Notes under the pieces: generated by a model
What the model saw: the letters and a program-made list of their open reading frames with translations, nothing else
Database searches by the model: none
What the model was told of the DNA's origin: nothing
Source: Chryseobacterium culicis
GTDB taxonomy: Bacteria; Bacteroidota; Bacteroidia; Flavobacteriales; Weeksellaceae
DNA: 64,000 nucleotides
Assembly: GCF_002979755.1 (NCBI RefSeq)
Contig: NZ_PCPP01000001.1
Location: 2,016,665-2,080,664, forward strand
Direction of reading: 5' to 3'
Part shown: piece after piece, positions 17,371-26,355 of the stretch
Layout of the letters: each line of letters opens with the position of its first letter
Numbering within the stretch: the first letter of the stretch is position 1
Translations under genes and position numbers: made by a program

Positions 17371-18414
17371 TTATTTTTCATCAATTCCTGAAACTGATAC
17401 TGAAATCTTTTTTTCTTCCTGCAGCATGATACTGCATTCCAGGTAAAGAGATTCCGGAAGTGAAGTTTCTCCTTTCAGATAGCTTATGAGTCTGAAAGTT
17501 CCTTCTTCATTCATCACAGGTTCATCTTCTATAATCAATGAAAAAGGTGATCTTCTTATAAAATCATCAATATCTCTTTCTTCATATAACTTTCCTGTTC
17601 CTTCTATGGTAATCAGGCCTGTTTCTTCTTTCAGCGGGTCTGTTTCCAGTGTCAATTTATATCTGGGTTCAATCGCATTGTCCACTACAGGAAAAGTTGT
17701 TGTCATCTCAGTTCTGTATTCCTTTCCAAAACTCTGGTATATTCCAAAGAATAAAGTGCGGATGAAGTAATCATTTTTAAGGTAAAGATTGATGGCTTCA
17801 TGCTGACTGATTATTTTTTCAATCTTTCTGCAGTATTCGTCTACGGTTTCGCCTTCAAATTCTTTGTATAATTCTTCTTTTACAGCCGTCCATCTTTTAA
17901 GAAATACATCAGCATTTTCTATGACTTCAAATTTCCCGTGTTCATCTGTACTGATCTGTAAAGGATATAAAACCTTAGAGGTTCTGTAAGCCAGCAGGTC
18001 TGCAATTTCATTCACTTCTTCTTCATTAAGATAAAGATTGGATGTTCTGTCAATTTCAAAAAAATGAATTCCTTTATCTGTTTTTAACCAGCGAACAGAT
18101 GTTTCATATTTTAGTTCGTTTTTGGTTTCTCCTTTTTCAATGGTAATGACAACACTGTATCTTCGCACTGAATTTTCCGGCTGAAGGGTAAGGCTGTTTC
18201 CTTTCCCGAATTTTACCAAAATATTTTTATCTGCAACCGCAGTTCTCGGAACAAAAAGTTCTTTCTGCCCGTTCAGGTTGATCAGGATCATATCCTTAAC
18301 CGTGCAATGATTGTTATGAAAGAGTTTTAATGCATCTTTATCCAACCCGTACAGCGAGGCTATACTTTTTAAAGTTTCATCTTTCTGAACGGTATGTATA
18401 TTATATTTCTGCAT
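17371..18414 (-). CDS. LysM-domain protein of the type VI island
   Basis: The 347-residue protein has an N-terminal LysM repeat at about 3-57 (YNIHTVQKDETLKSIASLYG, then MILINLNGQKELFVPR) and no signal peptide. The remainder (about 60-347) is a beta-rich domain I cannot place, ending SVSGIDEK. Leaderless LysM proteins next to VgrG or PAAR-like genes are common in contractile-injection loci, where they act as adaptors or hubs. It lies 51 bp after the lipase gene and 29 bp before the PAAR-like gene in the same operon. Confidence 0.8.
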   Translation of the reverse strand: MQKYNIHTVQKDETLKSIASLYGLDKDALKLFHNNHCTVKDMILINLNGQKELFVPRTAVADKNILVKFGKGNSLTLQPENSVRRYSVVITIEKGETKNELKYETSVRWLKTDKGIHFFEIDRTSNLYLNEEEVNEIADLLAYRTSKVLYPLQISTDEHGKFEVIENADVFLKRWTAVKEELYKEFEGETVDEYCRKIEKIISQHEAINLYLKNDYFIRTLFFGIYQSFGKEYRTEMTTTFPVVDNAIEPRYKLTLETDPLKEETGLITIEGTGKLYEERDIDDFIRRSPFSLIIEDEPVMNEEGTFRLISYLKGETSLPESLYLECSIMLQEEKKISVSVSGIDEK

Positions 18415-18465
18415 AAAAATATTCCTGCTTCAATTTCTTTCTTGGTATAAAATCTTATTAAAAGT

Positions 18466-19878
18466 TTAATGGATAACCCTTGTTCTGTTCGGTCTTGGAT
18501 CCATCCCGATTTTTTCTCTTCTTGCTGACCAGTGAAGGTATTTATGGCGAAGTTTTCTTAAATCAGCCTGTTCCTTTACTTCTTTCTGATAAGCTGCCTG
18601 ACGGTCTTCCGGAACTTCGTTTCCTCCGTAGGCATCTCTCAGTTCTTTATAATGTCTGAAAGAATATGGCTTGCCATCTCCCATTACATACGTTCTGAGA
18701 CGGTCTTTTATTCCTATCAAAAACTGATCATCCAAGATGGAATATTTGTCATCCGTCATTTTTTTTAAGGTGATAGGAAGATTTTTATCAATGCCATATT
18801 CCGCCATAAAATGTAAAGGAATATAACTGAAAGTCTTTAAAAGATCACGTGATCCCCTTAGTGACAGGTAAAATCCGGGAGTAATGGTAAGCTCACCTTT
18901 ATCGTACCATCCTTCATTTTCAAGCTCTATTTTTAATGCTTCTAATTTGCTGCTGGTAGTCCATGACGTTTCCACTTCTTCCCATGTTTCCCTTCCGTTT
19001 TCATAAGCTCCTCCTACATCACAGTGTACACCTGGAAATGTTTTTTCAGTTCCTATGTGTACTCTTGTAAGGTCAAAGTTTTCTCTGTGTTCATCGGCTG
19101 CGATAAAGTGAACTACGGTCTGGGCTTTTCCAATTTCATTCAAGCTTAATTCTTCTACGTCATTGCTGAAATTGGGCATTGGTGACAAATATTTTGAATA
19201 GGAAGAAACGGTATCGTAAATTCCGAGGAATCTTACTTTTAAAACATCTACTTTTAATCCTGCTTCTTCGAGTTTAAGGCCAAGATGACCCCATTTTGGA
19301 AGTTCTTCTGAGGCAACACCCTTTCCATCATCATCGGAATACGTTGTCACCGAAACTGCTTCATTGGCAACGGTTCGGGAAGTGGCTCTATATTTTGCTT
19401 TTCCGATTTCGTATACAAAATTACGGGCAGCAGCAGCTCCACGGCTAAATCCGAATACATCAAAAGTAAGCACAGCAATTTTATCGGCTTTCTTTTCTGC
19501 TTTAATGGTTTTCACCTTTTTTACGATTTCTTCACAGCCTTTTCTCACTTTCGATCTGATTCCGGTTTCTCCTGTTCCGAAAGCATATCCCAACGTAGCA
19601 TCGCCTTCCTTATCCTGTGTACCGATACCTTCTATATAAATGCCGAAGTTTTTATCATAGTTGTCCCACATGCGGGCTACATTGCTCCAGTCATTGTTGT
19701 AGCTGGTATTGTCTGTCGCTTTTCCGCCGTGTTTTTTATGGGCATCTGTCTCTTTTATTCTTTCGTTTGTATTGGTTTTATTATTCAGGGTTCCGTCAAA
19801 AAAAATCCCAATGGTAATATCCAGTACTTCCTCTTTGGATACAGATGGTGTATAACTTCCAAATTGATTGTTGTGCAT
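18466..19878 (-). CDS. DUF2235 lipase, probable Tle1-type type VI effector
   Basis: The 470-residue alpha/beta hydrolase has the DUF2235 opening GIFFDGTLNN (24-33), the nucleophile elbow GFSRGAAAARNF with Ser145, FLGIYDTVSSYSK for the acid region, and FPGVHCDVGGAY with the probable catalytic histidine. This is the layout of Tle1 phospholipase effectors, which hydrolyse membrane phospholipids in the target cell periplasm. There is no signal peptide, as expected for VgrG-delivered cargo. The gene immediately upstream encodes a DUF2931-like lipoprotein, the usual type of cognate immunity protein. Phospholipase activity is inferred. Confidence 0.9.
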   Translation of the reverse strand: MHNNQFGSYTPSVSKEEVLDITIGIFFDGTLNNKTNTNERIKETDAHKKHGGKATDNTSYNNDWSNVARMWDNYDKNFGIYIEGIGTQDKEGDATLGYAFGTGETGIRSKVRKGCEEIVKKVKTIKAEKKADKIAVLTFDVFGFSRGAAAARNFVYEIGKAKYRATSRTVANEAVSVTTYSDDDGKGVASEELPKWGHLGLKLEEAGLKVDVLKVRFLGIYDTVSSYSKYLSPMPNFSNDVEELSLNEIGKAQTVVHFIAADEHRENFDLTRVHIGTEKTFPGVHCDVGGAYENGRETWEEVETSWTTSSKLEALKIELENEGWYDKGELTITPGFYLSLRGSRDLLKTFSYIPLHFMAEYGIDKNLPITLKKMTDDKYSILDDQFLIGIKDRLRTYVMGDGKPYSFRHYKELRDAYGGNEVPEDRQAAYQKEVKEQADLRKLRHKYLHWSARREKIGMDPRPNRTRVIH

Positions 19879-19912
19879 AGTTCTTGTTTTTAAATTGACT
19901 GAGTGAATATTA

Positions 19913-20962
19913 TCATTCTATCTTTCGGGATACCCTGATTTTTGCTTTGGTAACAGGCAGCTTTTCTTTTTCAGATTCTAAGGACACTAAAACTCTGGTA
20001 TTGTCTTCATTGACTTTAATGGTCAGATCAATGTTTTTGTCTTTTCCTGATTTCTGAAACAAGTCAAATATTTCTTTATCATCAAAAGCGTCTATCCAAA
20101 CTGCATATCTGTTGTTGTTTTTATCTTTCCAGTAAAAACCACAGAATCTTGGAACAGCTCTGCTTTTGTAAGTATTATCTTTTAAGCTCTGGTCAAAAAG
20201 ATTTTCCTGCTCTCCGTTATAGTTGGTAAAACCGAAATCAATCCATGTTGCTCCTTCAGGAAGAATCACAGCAGGTTTCCAGTTGTATTTTTCTCTGTAG
20301 ACGTTGTAAATATCTGCAGCCGGATACCCTTCTTTTTCAATTTTCTCACGTACTTCCGGCTTGAATGTCTTGTAAGACGGATCTTTAAGCATTCTGTCGG
20401 CAAAACCTTCTTTCAGCATATACTGAGCATTATCATAGGCTTTTTCTTTGGTAATTACGGTATCATGAGCCTGGAAAGCACCTATTTCTTTCTGGTTTCC
20501 GGGACCTTTCATCCATAACACCACTCTTCCCTGTGGAGCCAGTCCGACAACAAAAGAGCTATAGGTAGATTTCTTTTTCGTATCCTGATCTACAAATCCT
20601 TCATCAAAAAGGGTTTTTATCTTTTCTTTATCCAGATTCCATTTTCCGGTGTAGAATTTTTTTTCTACCAAAGAATACCATGTGAATTCCAGTTCATGAG
20701 GAGCATCCATTCTTTCGGTATTGACGTTCATGGTGCCTCCTTCTTTGCCCCATCCTGTATTCTGTGTTCCCCAGATTGCATCAAAGCCGTATGTAAAATC
20801 ATCAGCGACAATTGCTCCTTCATAAACTTCCATCGGATATTCCTGCGGGGCAGAAACGGTTCCGAGCCAACTGTATTTTTCTTCCATTTTTTTATTCTGA
20901 CAATTCGTTAATGAAAAACACCATATAAAAAGAATCAGCAGGTTATATTTACTTATGACCAT
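19913..20962 (-). CDS. DUF2931-like lipoprotein, probable lipase immunity protein
   Basis: The 349-residue protein has a lipoprotein signal (MVISKYNLLILFIWCFSLTNCQ, cysteine at 21). It then reads KYSWLGTVSAPQEYPMEVYEG and later PEGATWIDFGFTNYNGE, which fit the DUF2931 pattern of lipoproteins paired with type VI lipase effectors. The mature protein would sit in the periplasm facing incoming phospholipase. Its start overlaps the small spike-like gene by 14 bp, and it ends 34 bp before the lipase gene, so immunity is made before toxin. A C-terminal extension beyond the usual DUF2931 length may be a second module. Confidence 0.85.
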   Translation of the reverse strand: MVISKYNLLILFIWCFSLTNCQNKKMEEKYSWLGTVSAPQEYPMEVYEGAIVADDFTYGFDAIWGTQNTGWGKEGGTMNVNTERMDAPHELEFTWYSLVEKKFYTGKWNLDKEKIKTLFDEGFVDQDTKKKSTYSSFVVGLAPQGRVVLWMKGPGNQKEIGAFQAHDTVITKEKAYDNAQYMLKEGFADRMLKDPSYKTFKPEVREKIEKEGYPAADIYNVYREKYNWKPAVILPEGATWIDFGFTNYNGEQENLFDQSLKDNTYKSRAVPRFCGFYWKDKNNNRYAVWIDAFDDKEIFDLFQKSGKDKNIDLTIKVNEDNTRVLVSLESEKEKLPVTKAKIRVSRKIE

Positions 20963-21119
20963 GGGACATAATCTTCTTGTTACTTGCTAAAACCAGATTT
21001 TCTTTATGGGCTTCCACATTGATTTTCTTTGCTATTTTTTCAACCTTTTTTCCTACGCTTAAATGGTAGGAATCTTTGACTGTTATGCGCAGATTGGTTG
21101 CTGTTTTAATGATCGCCAT
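20949..21119 (-). CDS. 56-residue spike-like protein after VgrG
   Basis: The most likely start is the ATG at 21119, overlapping the last bases of vgrG (TGATATGG). The 56 residues, MAIIKTATNLRITVKDSYHL to SNKKIMSHGHK, contain HKENLVLASNKKI, which resembles the short beta-strand repeats of VgrG spike tips. There is no signal peptide or membrane helix. It may be a detached tip module, an adaptor or a chaperone for cargo. The 14-bp overlap with the next gene shows it belongs to the operon. No named family is recognised. Confidence 0.7.
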   Translation of the reverse strand: MAIIKTATNLRITVKDSYHLSVGKKVEKIAKKINVEAHKENLVLASNKKIMSHGHK

Positions 21120-21120
21120 A

Positions 21121-23052
21121 TCAGAAAAGTTTTGATTTTTCAGCACTGTTGAATTCTACAATTTTTCCACTTTGCATCGTCATATTTTCCAGTTCGCTGA
21201 ACATAGAAATTTCACCGGCTATTTCATTGGAAGTTTCAGATTGTCTCTTGAATTCTTTTTCAATCATTTCCGTTCGGGTATCGGAAGCTTCCGTGATGTC
21301 TCCTGAAGCGGTAAGTTTCATATCTTTTCCTGCGATGGAAACAATATTATCGTTCGCTGTACTGGTAATACTTGCGCCTGCTCCTATCGAGATTTCTTTT
21401 CCTGCGGTAATATTGATATTGTCACCTGCATTTAAAGTAAAGTTTTTAGGCGCTTTCATGCTGATATTTCCCTGTCCATCCATGAAATAGGTATTTCCGC
21501 TTGGATCCAGGATCGTTACACTGCCTTCTTCATCATTCATTAAAATTCTGATTCCGCTTCTGGTTTGGATTGATTTAAGGTGGTTGTTAATACCTCCTCC
21601 CAAAGCAATTCCTCCATGAAACATTCCTCCCATTACAAAAGGTCTGTCTGGATGGCTGTGTACAAAATTAACCATCACCTGATCCCCAACTTCCGGAATG
21701 GCTACATAACCACGGTTTTGGGTAATCTGATCCGTTCCTCCTGCATCAGGGCTCATCATACGGATAAAATGAGTAGTATCATTGGTCTGCCAGTCAAATC
21801 TCACCTGTATTCTTCCCTGTCCTTCGGGATCTGTATTGGAAATTACAGTGGCAGTCTGTGGCTCTGCCTTCGGAATGGTATATTCCGGTTTTGGAAGAAA
21901 TCCTGTATCAGCTGCTATTCCTATGAAGCTTCCTTTGTAATGACCTATGGTGTCAATTTCATGTTCCGCTTCTGTAATCATGATTCTGGTGAAATAAGAG
22001 GTTTCATTAGAATCCTGTTTTCGCATCTGAACATCTGCTACACAACCCGGATGCAGGAAAGGAACTGTTGTATTTCCTGAAATAGAAAAAACATTGACCG
22101 CTTCACTTCCGGATGCACTTTTCTGAGAGTATTCCACATCAAGATGGGTAGTCGCTTTAATGGGAGCCATCTGCAAAGCCGGCGTTTTATAAATAGATTC
22201 GTTATGGCTGTAGGCTGTTTTCGCCAGATCACTTACATGTTTAATAGGTGTTGAACCCGAAGTCAGTCTTTCATTTTTATTACTGTTATAACCGTAGAAC
22301 TGAGGCTTGGTATGTATAGCTTTCAATTCTACTTTTATATCATTGGCACTGCTTCCGTAGGTAAGGGTAATGGGTTTATTCTGAGCCGGAAGTTTTCCGA
22401 AATGTAAAACTTCACCATCATAATAGAACTGTTCACCATAGGCTTCAGCCATTCTTGCCAGATAGTTATAATGCGTTTCATCATACTGACTGCTATAAAT
22501 AATCTGAGAAAAATTATTGGCATCTACCCTGACATCAAATCGGCTTTTATCAATTCCCTGTTTAATCACTTCTTCAGCAATGATTCCTACATTCACAGAC
22601 TGATTCCCTCCAAAGCTTTGGATATGTGGTGCTCCGTCAAGAAGAATGGTAGGGCTGAAACCTGTAAGCACAATATTTCCTAAACTCATATGTTCCTGGC
22701 TGAATCCTACTCCGGTAATGACTCCTACAAAAGTTCTTTCCGGGCTGTTGTCTATATCTTTATAGGAAATAATAGCTGTTAGTCTTTTTCCAAGGAATTT
22801 ATTGGCCTCTTCCAATGAATGGGTCTGTCTGTCCCCCAGCGTATCGTGTGCCAGTGTCAATGTAAATTCGTGATGTCTTCTGGTACTTTGTTTAAGCTTG
22901 AAATGTTTATAGTACTTGATAATTTTCCCTTCTATGACAAGAGAAAGTTTTACCAGACGGTTGATGCCTGTATGATGGTTTTCAGAAATACCATCCGCAT
23001 TCTGCGTCGGACGAAAAGACGTCGCTTGTGATTTTCCAGGTGTATTTGACAT
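21121..23052 (-). CDS. vgrG: Type VI secretion spike protein VgrG (TssI)
   Basis: The 643-residue protein has the three-part VgrG fold. The gp27-like region covers about 25-375 (HEFTLTLAHDTLG, YEQFYYDGEVLHFGK-type segments). An OB-fold is at about 385-475 (DPEGQGRIQVRFDWQTNDT, VGDQVMVNFVHSHPDRPFVMG). A gp5-like beta-helix is at about 510-640 (KNFTLNAGDNINITAGKEIS and following repeats). It forms the trimeric spike on the Hcp tube. Length is normal, with no fused effector domain; cargo is encoded by downstream genes. Hcp lies 148 bp upstream behind a terminator. Confidence 0.95.
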   Translation of the reverse strand: MSNTPGKSQATSFRPTQNADGISENHHTGINRLVKLSLVIEGKIIKYYKHFKLKQSTRRHHEFTLTLAHDTLGDRQTHSLEEANKFLGKRLTAIISYKDIDNSPERTFVGVITGVGFSQEHMSLGNIVLTGFSPTILLDGAPHIQSFGGNQSVNVGIIAEEVIKQGIDKSRFDVRVDANNFSQIIYSSQYDETHYNYLARMAEAYGEQFYYDGEVLHFGKLPAQNKPITLTYGSSANDIKVELKAIHTKPQFYGYNSNKNERLTSGSTPIKHVSDLAKTAYSHNESIYKTPALQMAPIKATTHLDVEYSQKSASGSEAVNVFSISGNTTVPFLHPGCVADVQMRKQDSNETSYFTRIMITEAEHEIDTIGHYKGSFIGIAADTGFLPKPEYTIPKAEPQTATVISNTDPEGQGRIQVRFDWQTNDTTHFIRMMSPDAGGTDQITQNRGYVAIPEVGDQVMVNFVHSHPDRPFVMGGMFHGGIALGGGINNHLKSIQTRSGIRILMNDEEGSVTILDPSGNTYFMDGQGNISMKAPKNFTLNAGDNINITAGKEISIGAGASITSTANDNIVSIAGKDMKLTASGDITEASDTRTEMIEKEFKRQSETSNEIAGEISMFSELENMTMQSGKIVEFNSAEKSKLF

Positions 23053-23150
23053 ATTTTTAGTGATTTGATTAGTTTTCTAAACGATTATTCAACAGAAAGG
23101 GAGTTTAAAAATAAAAACAAAAGCTCCTGCAGAATATAGTCTTAGGTAAA

Positions 23151-23185
23151 AAAAGACCGTCTTATGAAGGACAGTCTTTTATTTT
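23151..23185 (-). terminator. Terminator between hcp and vgrG
   Basis: AAAGACCGTC and GACAGTCTTT form a hairpin with A and T runs on both sides, just after the hcp stop on the minus strand. It probably lets hcp be transcribed in excess over vgrG, with partial read-through. Confidence 0.7.
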
Positions 23186-23200
23186 TAGTTCATGAAAGAC

Positions 23201-23605
23201 TTAGCTCATTGGCCAAAGTCCGTCATAGAATGAATTTCCATAGGTAATGCTTTCAGCACTTATGACGAAGCTGATCAGCATGTTGTTGCTATCTATTGCA
23301 TCAAAATCTACTTCATGTTGGATGACATATCCGTTTTCCCATTTCAAAGAGATGAGTGTTCCTTCTTCGTGAGATTTATTAAATTGAATTTCTCCGTTTG
23401 TAGGTTTATATTTGCTGTTTAATAAGCTTTCTAAAACATCAGATTTTTCTGTTGCTTCAATGGTTACTTTAATCAATGCGTTTGACGGATCAGATGCTAC
23501 ACGTCCTGAAACATCTGTAGATCTTGATACGCTATAGTTAAGCTTTAATAACTTCTGACCTTCACCTCCATTGAATTTTAAGATTCCTCTCGAATTTCCT
23601 GCCAT
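23201..23605 (-). CDS. tssD: Type VI tube protein TssD (Hcp-like, Bacteroidota type)
   Basis: This 134-residue protein has the layout of the Bacteroidota Hcp/TssD family. It opens with SRGILKFNGGEGQKLLKLNYSV (split at the Gly-Gly turn), has GRVASDPSNALIKVTIEATEKSD in the centre, and ends with a strand SFYDGLWPM. Hexameric rings of this protein stack into the tube that carries VgrG and cargo. It has its own promoter (TATCTTTG box 53 bp upstream) and terminator. No other tube, sheath or baseplate gene is in the window. Confidence 0.93.
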   Translation of the reverse strand: MAGNSRGILKFNGGEGQKLLKLNYSVSRSTDVSGRVASDPSNALIKVTIEATEKSDVLESLLNSKYKPTNGEIQFNKSHEEGTLISLKWENGYVIQHEVDFDAIDSNNMLISFVISAESITYGNSFYDGLWPMS

Positions 23606-23657
23606 ATTCTTACATTTTAATCATTAACGACTGTTCCCTGATATAGGATTTATATAA

Positions 23658-23665
23658 CAAAGATA
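23658..23665 (-). promoter_or_regulatory. Promoter -7 box of hcp
   Basis: TATCTTTG on the minus strand is an exact match to the flavobacterial -7 consensus TAnnTTTG, giving an estimated 45-nt leader before the hcp ATG. No convincing -33 TTG was found at the usual distance. The rest of the 292-bp gap (23606-23897) is AT-rich without other features. Confidence 0.6.
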
Positions 23666-23897
23666 GACTTCAGGTTCTAATTTAAAAAGTTTTTAAGGCA
23701 CTGTTTTAGAAATTGTAGTAGTTCTACGACATTTTTAGAATTCCGGATTAAAAAATAAATTTAGAATTTTAAACTAATTTATTTTGTTTTTCATTGAAAA
23801 TATTCTACAAAACCCCGCGAAAATAAGGACACTGAAGAAAACACTTCAACAAGCATTTCCTTCAGTATCATCTATTTAGTTTGTCTTTCCTCTATAA

Positions 23898-24176
23898 TTA
23901 GTAATGTTTATAAATATACCCGATTACCATAATAATCAGGTTGATAATGATCATAATCAGTAAAATATTACTGTATTTTCTTTTTTTATCGATAAAACTC
24001 AGACCAAGAATTATAAAAAATATCAATAGGGTATACACCGCAGGATACATTTGAAAAGCTTCTGCAAACTTTCCTTCAAACACCAATACAACAGCTCTCT
24101 GTGCACCACAGCCCAGGCATTCTACTCCCAGGAATTTTTTACTGGGGCAGGTAAGCATGAAATCATCAATATTCAT
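23898..24176 (-). CDS. DUF2752 small membrane protein
   Basis: The 92-residue protein has the DUF2752 signature: CPSKKFLGVECLGCGAQRA at 10-28, with three cysteines and the CxGCGxxRA pattern. Two membrane helices follow (PAVYTLLIFFIILGLSFI and ILLIMIIINLIIMVIGYI). The family function is unknown. It starts 29 bp downstream of the old yellow enzyme gene on the same strand and is probably co-transcribed with it. Confidence 0.9.
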   Translation of the reverse strand: MNIDDFMLTCPSKKFLGVECLGCGAQRAVVLVFEGKFAEAFQMYPAVYTLLIFFIILGLSFIDKKRKYSNILLIMIIINLIIMVIGYIYKHY

Positions 24177-24205
24177 CTGTATTGGTTTTATAAGAGACCT
24201 GTTAA

Positions 24206-25258
24206 TTAAGAAGAAATTTTGGCTCTGGTATACTGATGCGGGAAAAAGCAGTTTTCTTTCATTTCAAAAGATCCCTGAACAGCAATATAGGGGTTTCTAA
24301 GAATCTCTCTTGCTACGAAAATTAAATCGGCATCGCCTTTCTGAAGAATTTCTTCAGCCTGCTCCACTTTAGTAATCAACCCTACTGCTCCTGTCTTTAC
24401 AACTGCTTCATTTCTTATCTGTGATGAAAAAGGAACCTGATAGCCATCGAAAACCGAAATTTTGGCACCATGAATATTTCCGCCACTGGATACATCAACA
24501 AGATCTACAGCATGTTCTTTTAAAATTTTGGCCAGCTCAACACTGCTTTGGATATCCCAGCCATTATCTGCATATTCCGTTCCTGAAATTCTAACAAAAA
24601 GAGCGGTATTTTCATCCAGTTCTTCATTAACAGCATCTACAATTTCGATCAGAAATCGGACTCTGTTTTCAAAACTGCCTCCATATTCATCTGTTCTGAT
24701 ATTGGAAAGTGGTGACAGAAACTGATGGATCAGATATCCGTGCGCCCCATGAATTTCAATAACGTCAAAACCAGCTTCCACAGCTCTTCTCGCAGCTTTT
24801 TTAAAATTCTGAACCTGCTCCTTTACCTCATCTGTAGTGAGTGTATGTGGAATTCTTTCTGTGGGGTGATAAGGAACAGGACTTGGAGCAACAGTTTCCC
24901 AGCCTTCTTCCAGAGGAATCTGCAGGTTATTCCATGTTGAACCTTTTCTTCCGGCATGAGCCAGCTGAATTCCTATTTTGCTTTCTGAATTTTTATGAAC
25001 AAATTCTACAATTCTTTGCAGTTTCCCTGCCTGTTCATCATTCCAGATTCCCATACAGTGATTGGTAATTCTTCCTTTAGGTTCTACTCCTGTAGCTTCT
25101 ACCATCAAAAGACCTGTCCCGCCCTGAGATCTGCTTCCGTAGTGTACAAAATGGAAGTCGTTAGCCTCTCCGTTTTCACATGAATACATACACATGGGAG
25201 ACATTACCCATCTGTTTTTTAACTCTACATTTCTGAATTTTATTGGTGTGTATAGCAT
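24206..25258 (-). CDS. Old yellow enzyme, YqjM-type NADH:flavin oxidoreductase
   Basis: From the ATG codon for MLYTPIKFRN the protein has 350 residues; the in-frame GTG ten codons upstream is less likely. It is an FMN-dependent TIM barrel of the OYE family that reduces activated alkenes with NAD(P)H. The motifs are SPMCMYSCENGEANDFH with the YqjM-type redox-tuning cysteine, the catalytic HGAHGYLIHQFLSPLSN (His pair), and RTDEYGGSFENR. Length and motif order are those of class III OYEs such as YqjM/XenA. The physiological substrate is unknown; DUF2752 follows. Confidence 0.93.
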   Translation of the reverse strand: MLYTPIKFRNVELKNRWVMSPMCMYSCENGEANDFHFVHYGSRSQGGTGLLMVEATGVEPKGRITNHCMGIWNDEQAGKLQRIVEFVHKNSESKIGIQLAHAGRKGSTWNNLQIPLEEGWETVAPSPVPYHPTERIPHTLTTDEVKEQVQNFKKAARRAVEAGFDVIEIHGAHGYLIHQFLSPLSNIRTDEYGGSFENRVRFLIEIVDAVNEELDENTALFVRISGTEYADNGWDIQSSVELAKILKEHAVDLVDVSSGGNIHGAKISVFDGYQVPFSSQIRNEAVVKTGAVGLITKVEQAEEILQKGDADLIFVAREILRNPYIAVQGSFEMKENCFFPHQYTRAKISS

Positions 25259-25358
25259 TTTACTCTTTAAAAAAATTGAACTTTTCACCGGAAGAATAAA
25301 ATATTGTCCACTTCATTAAAAAGAACTAATTTTACCCCCCTTTTTTAGTTGACAATAT

Positions 25359-25841
25359 ATGAAAAAAGACATACAGATCAGTTACGAATATTTTAAAAAT
25401 AGCAGTGAACTGAGCGATATAGAAAAACAATTATTTGAAAGAGCCAAAGAGGCTCGTGAGAATGCTTATGCGCCTTATTCTCAATTTTTGGTAGGATGTT
25501 CCGTATTATTGGAAAACGGAGAAATTTATTCCGGAAACAATCAGGAGAATGCTGCCTACCCTTCCGGACTCTGTGCAGAAAGAACTACTCTTTTTTGGGT
25601 AGCCGCCAATTTTCCGGATGTGAAAATAAAAAAGATCTTCGTTGTAGGAGGTCCTAAAGAATTTCATGAAAAGAATCCTCCGATTCCTCCTTGTGGAGCA
25701 TGCCGCCAAAGTTTGATTGAATACGAAACCAAGCAGAACGAAAATATTGACCTTTATTTCTCCAGTATGAATGAAGAGGTTGTAAAAGTAAGTGCAGTAA
25801 AAGATCTGCTTCCTTTTTATTTTGATTCGACGTTTTTATAA
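25359..25841 (+). CDS. cdd: Cytidine deaminase
   Basis: Cdd deaminates cytidine and deoxycytidine to uridine and deoxyuridine in pyrimidine salvage. The 160-residue protein has the zinc-site motifs GLCAERTTLFW (catalytic Glu in CAE) and PPCGACRQSLIEY (PCxxC), and the substrate pocket APYSQFLVGCSVLLENG. It is the homotetrameric small type, with an N-terminal extension of about 20 residues compared with Bacillus Cdd. It is divergent from the OYE gene and converges on barstar through a shared terminator. Confidence 0.95.
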   Translation: MKKDIQISYEYFKNSSELSDIEKQLFERAKEARENAYAPYSQFLVGCSVLLENGEIYSGNNQENAAYPSGLCAERTTLFWVAANFPDVKIKKIFVVGGPKEFHEKNPPIPPCGACRQSLIEYETKQNENIDLYFSSMNEEVVKVSAVKDLLPFYFDSTFL

Positions 25842-25870
25842 GGAAAGACTTTATCCTTGTCAAGGGTAAT

Positions 25871-25907
25871 AAAAAAGCTGTTTCATATGTTGAAACAGCT
25901 TTTTTTA
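25871..25907. terminator. Bidirectional terminator between cdd and barstar
   Basis: AAAAAAGCTGTTTCA pairs with TGAAACAGCTTTTTT across a 6-base loop. A and T runs on both sides fit termination in both directions; the right arm touches the barstar stop codon. Confidence 0.85.
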
Positions 25908-26219
25908 TTATTCTTCTTCAGATTCTACCTCATCATCTTCATCTTCATATTGCTCCAGATAGTAGCTAAAGCTGAAGTCTTCCACTTCCTCTTCGGCATC
26001 TTCAAGAGTAGTCAGCAGGTCTTCAAAAATCTCAAGCTGATCTACAGTCATATTGACGAATTCCAGGTGGAGCGGCATTTCCAGATTTCCGGTAATGGTA
26101 TCAGAAAGCGCATCAAGATTATCACCAAAATGCTCAGGAAGCTGAATTTTCTCCTTCAGCTGAGCATAAAAGTCTTCATAATCACCTATGTCTGTAAAAT
26201 CTATATATACTGTCTTCAT
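25908..26219 (-). CDS. Barstar-family ribonuclease inhibitor
   Basis: This 103-residue acidic protein matches barstar: an opening strand KTVYIDFTDI, then the inhibitory helix region LPEHFGDNLDALSDTITGN (barstar has the equivalent YGENLDALWD), then a strand LHLEFVNM and the helix DQLEIFEDLLTTLEDAEEE. It has an unusual acidic tail, YEDEDDEVESEEE. Barstar binds barnase-type RNases and blocks the active site in the cytoplasm. The matching barnase-like gene lies upstream on the same strand (26745-27263), separated by a GIY-YIG pseudogene element. Confidence 0.9.
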   Translation of the reverse strand: MKTVYIDFTDIGDYEDFYAQLKEKIQLPEHFGDNLDALSDTITGNLEMPLHLEFVNMTVDQLEIFEDLLTTLEDAEEEVEDFSFSYYLEQYEDEDDEVESEEE

Positions 26220-26355
26220 ATTGAACTAAATTTCCAATTTTTATTAATTAAAAAAGTTTTGAATTTTTGGCAGAAATCCGTTTCAGAGCTGCCCATATAA
26301 TACTTTTATTTTTCAAAAATACTACTTATGTCTGTTTAAATACAAATTTCATAGA

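Noticed and set aside
16835..17429. Two plus-strand ORFs of 157 and 102 residues
   Set aside because: Antisense to the DUF4280 gene; no homology pattern seen.
10211..23605. Complete type VI secretion apparatus
   Set aside because: Only tube, spike and cargo-type genes are present; no sheath, baseplate, membrane complex or ClpV gene can be found.
25857..26300. 147-residue plus-strand ORF
   Set aside because: It covers the terminator and the barstar gene on the opposite strand and has repetitive Phe/Leu composition typical of shadow frames.
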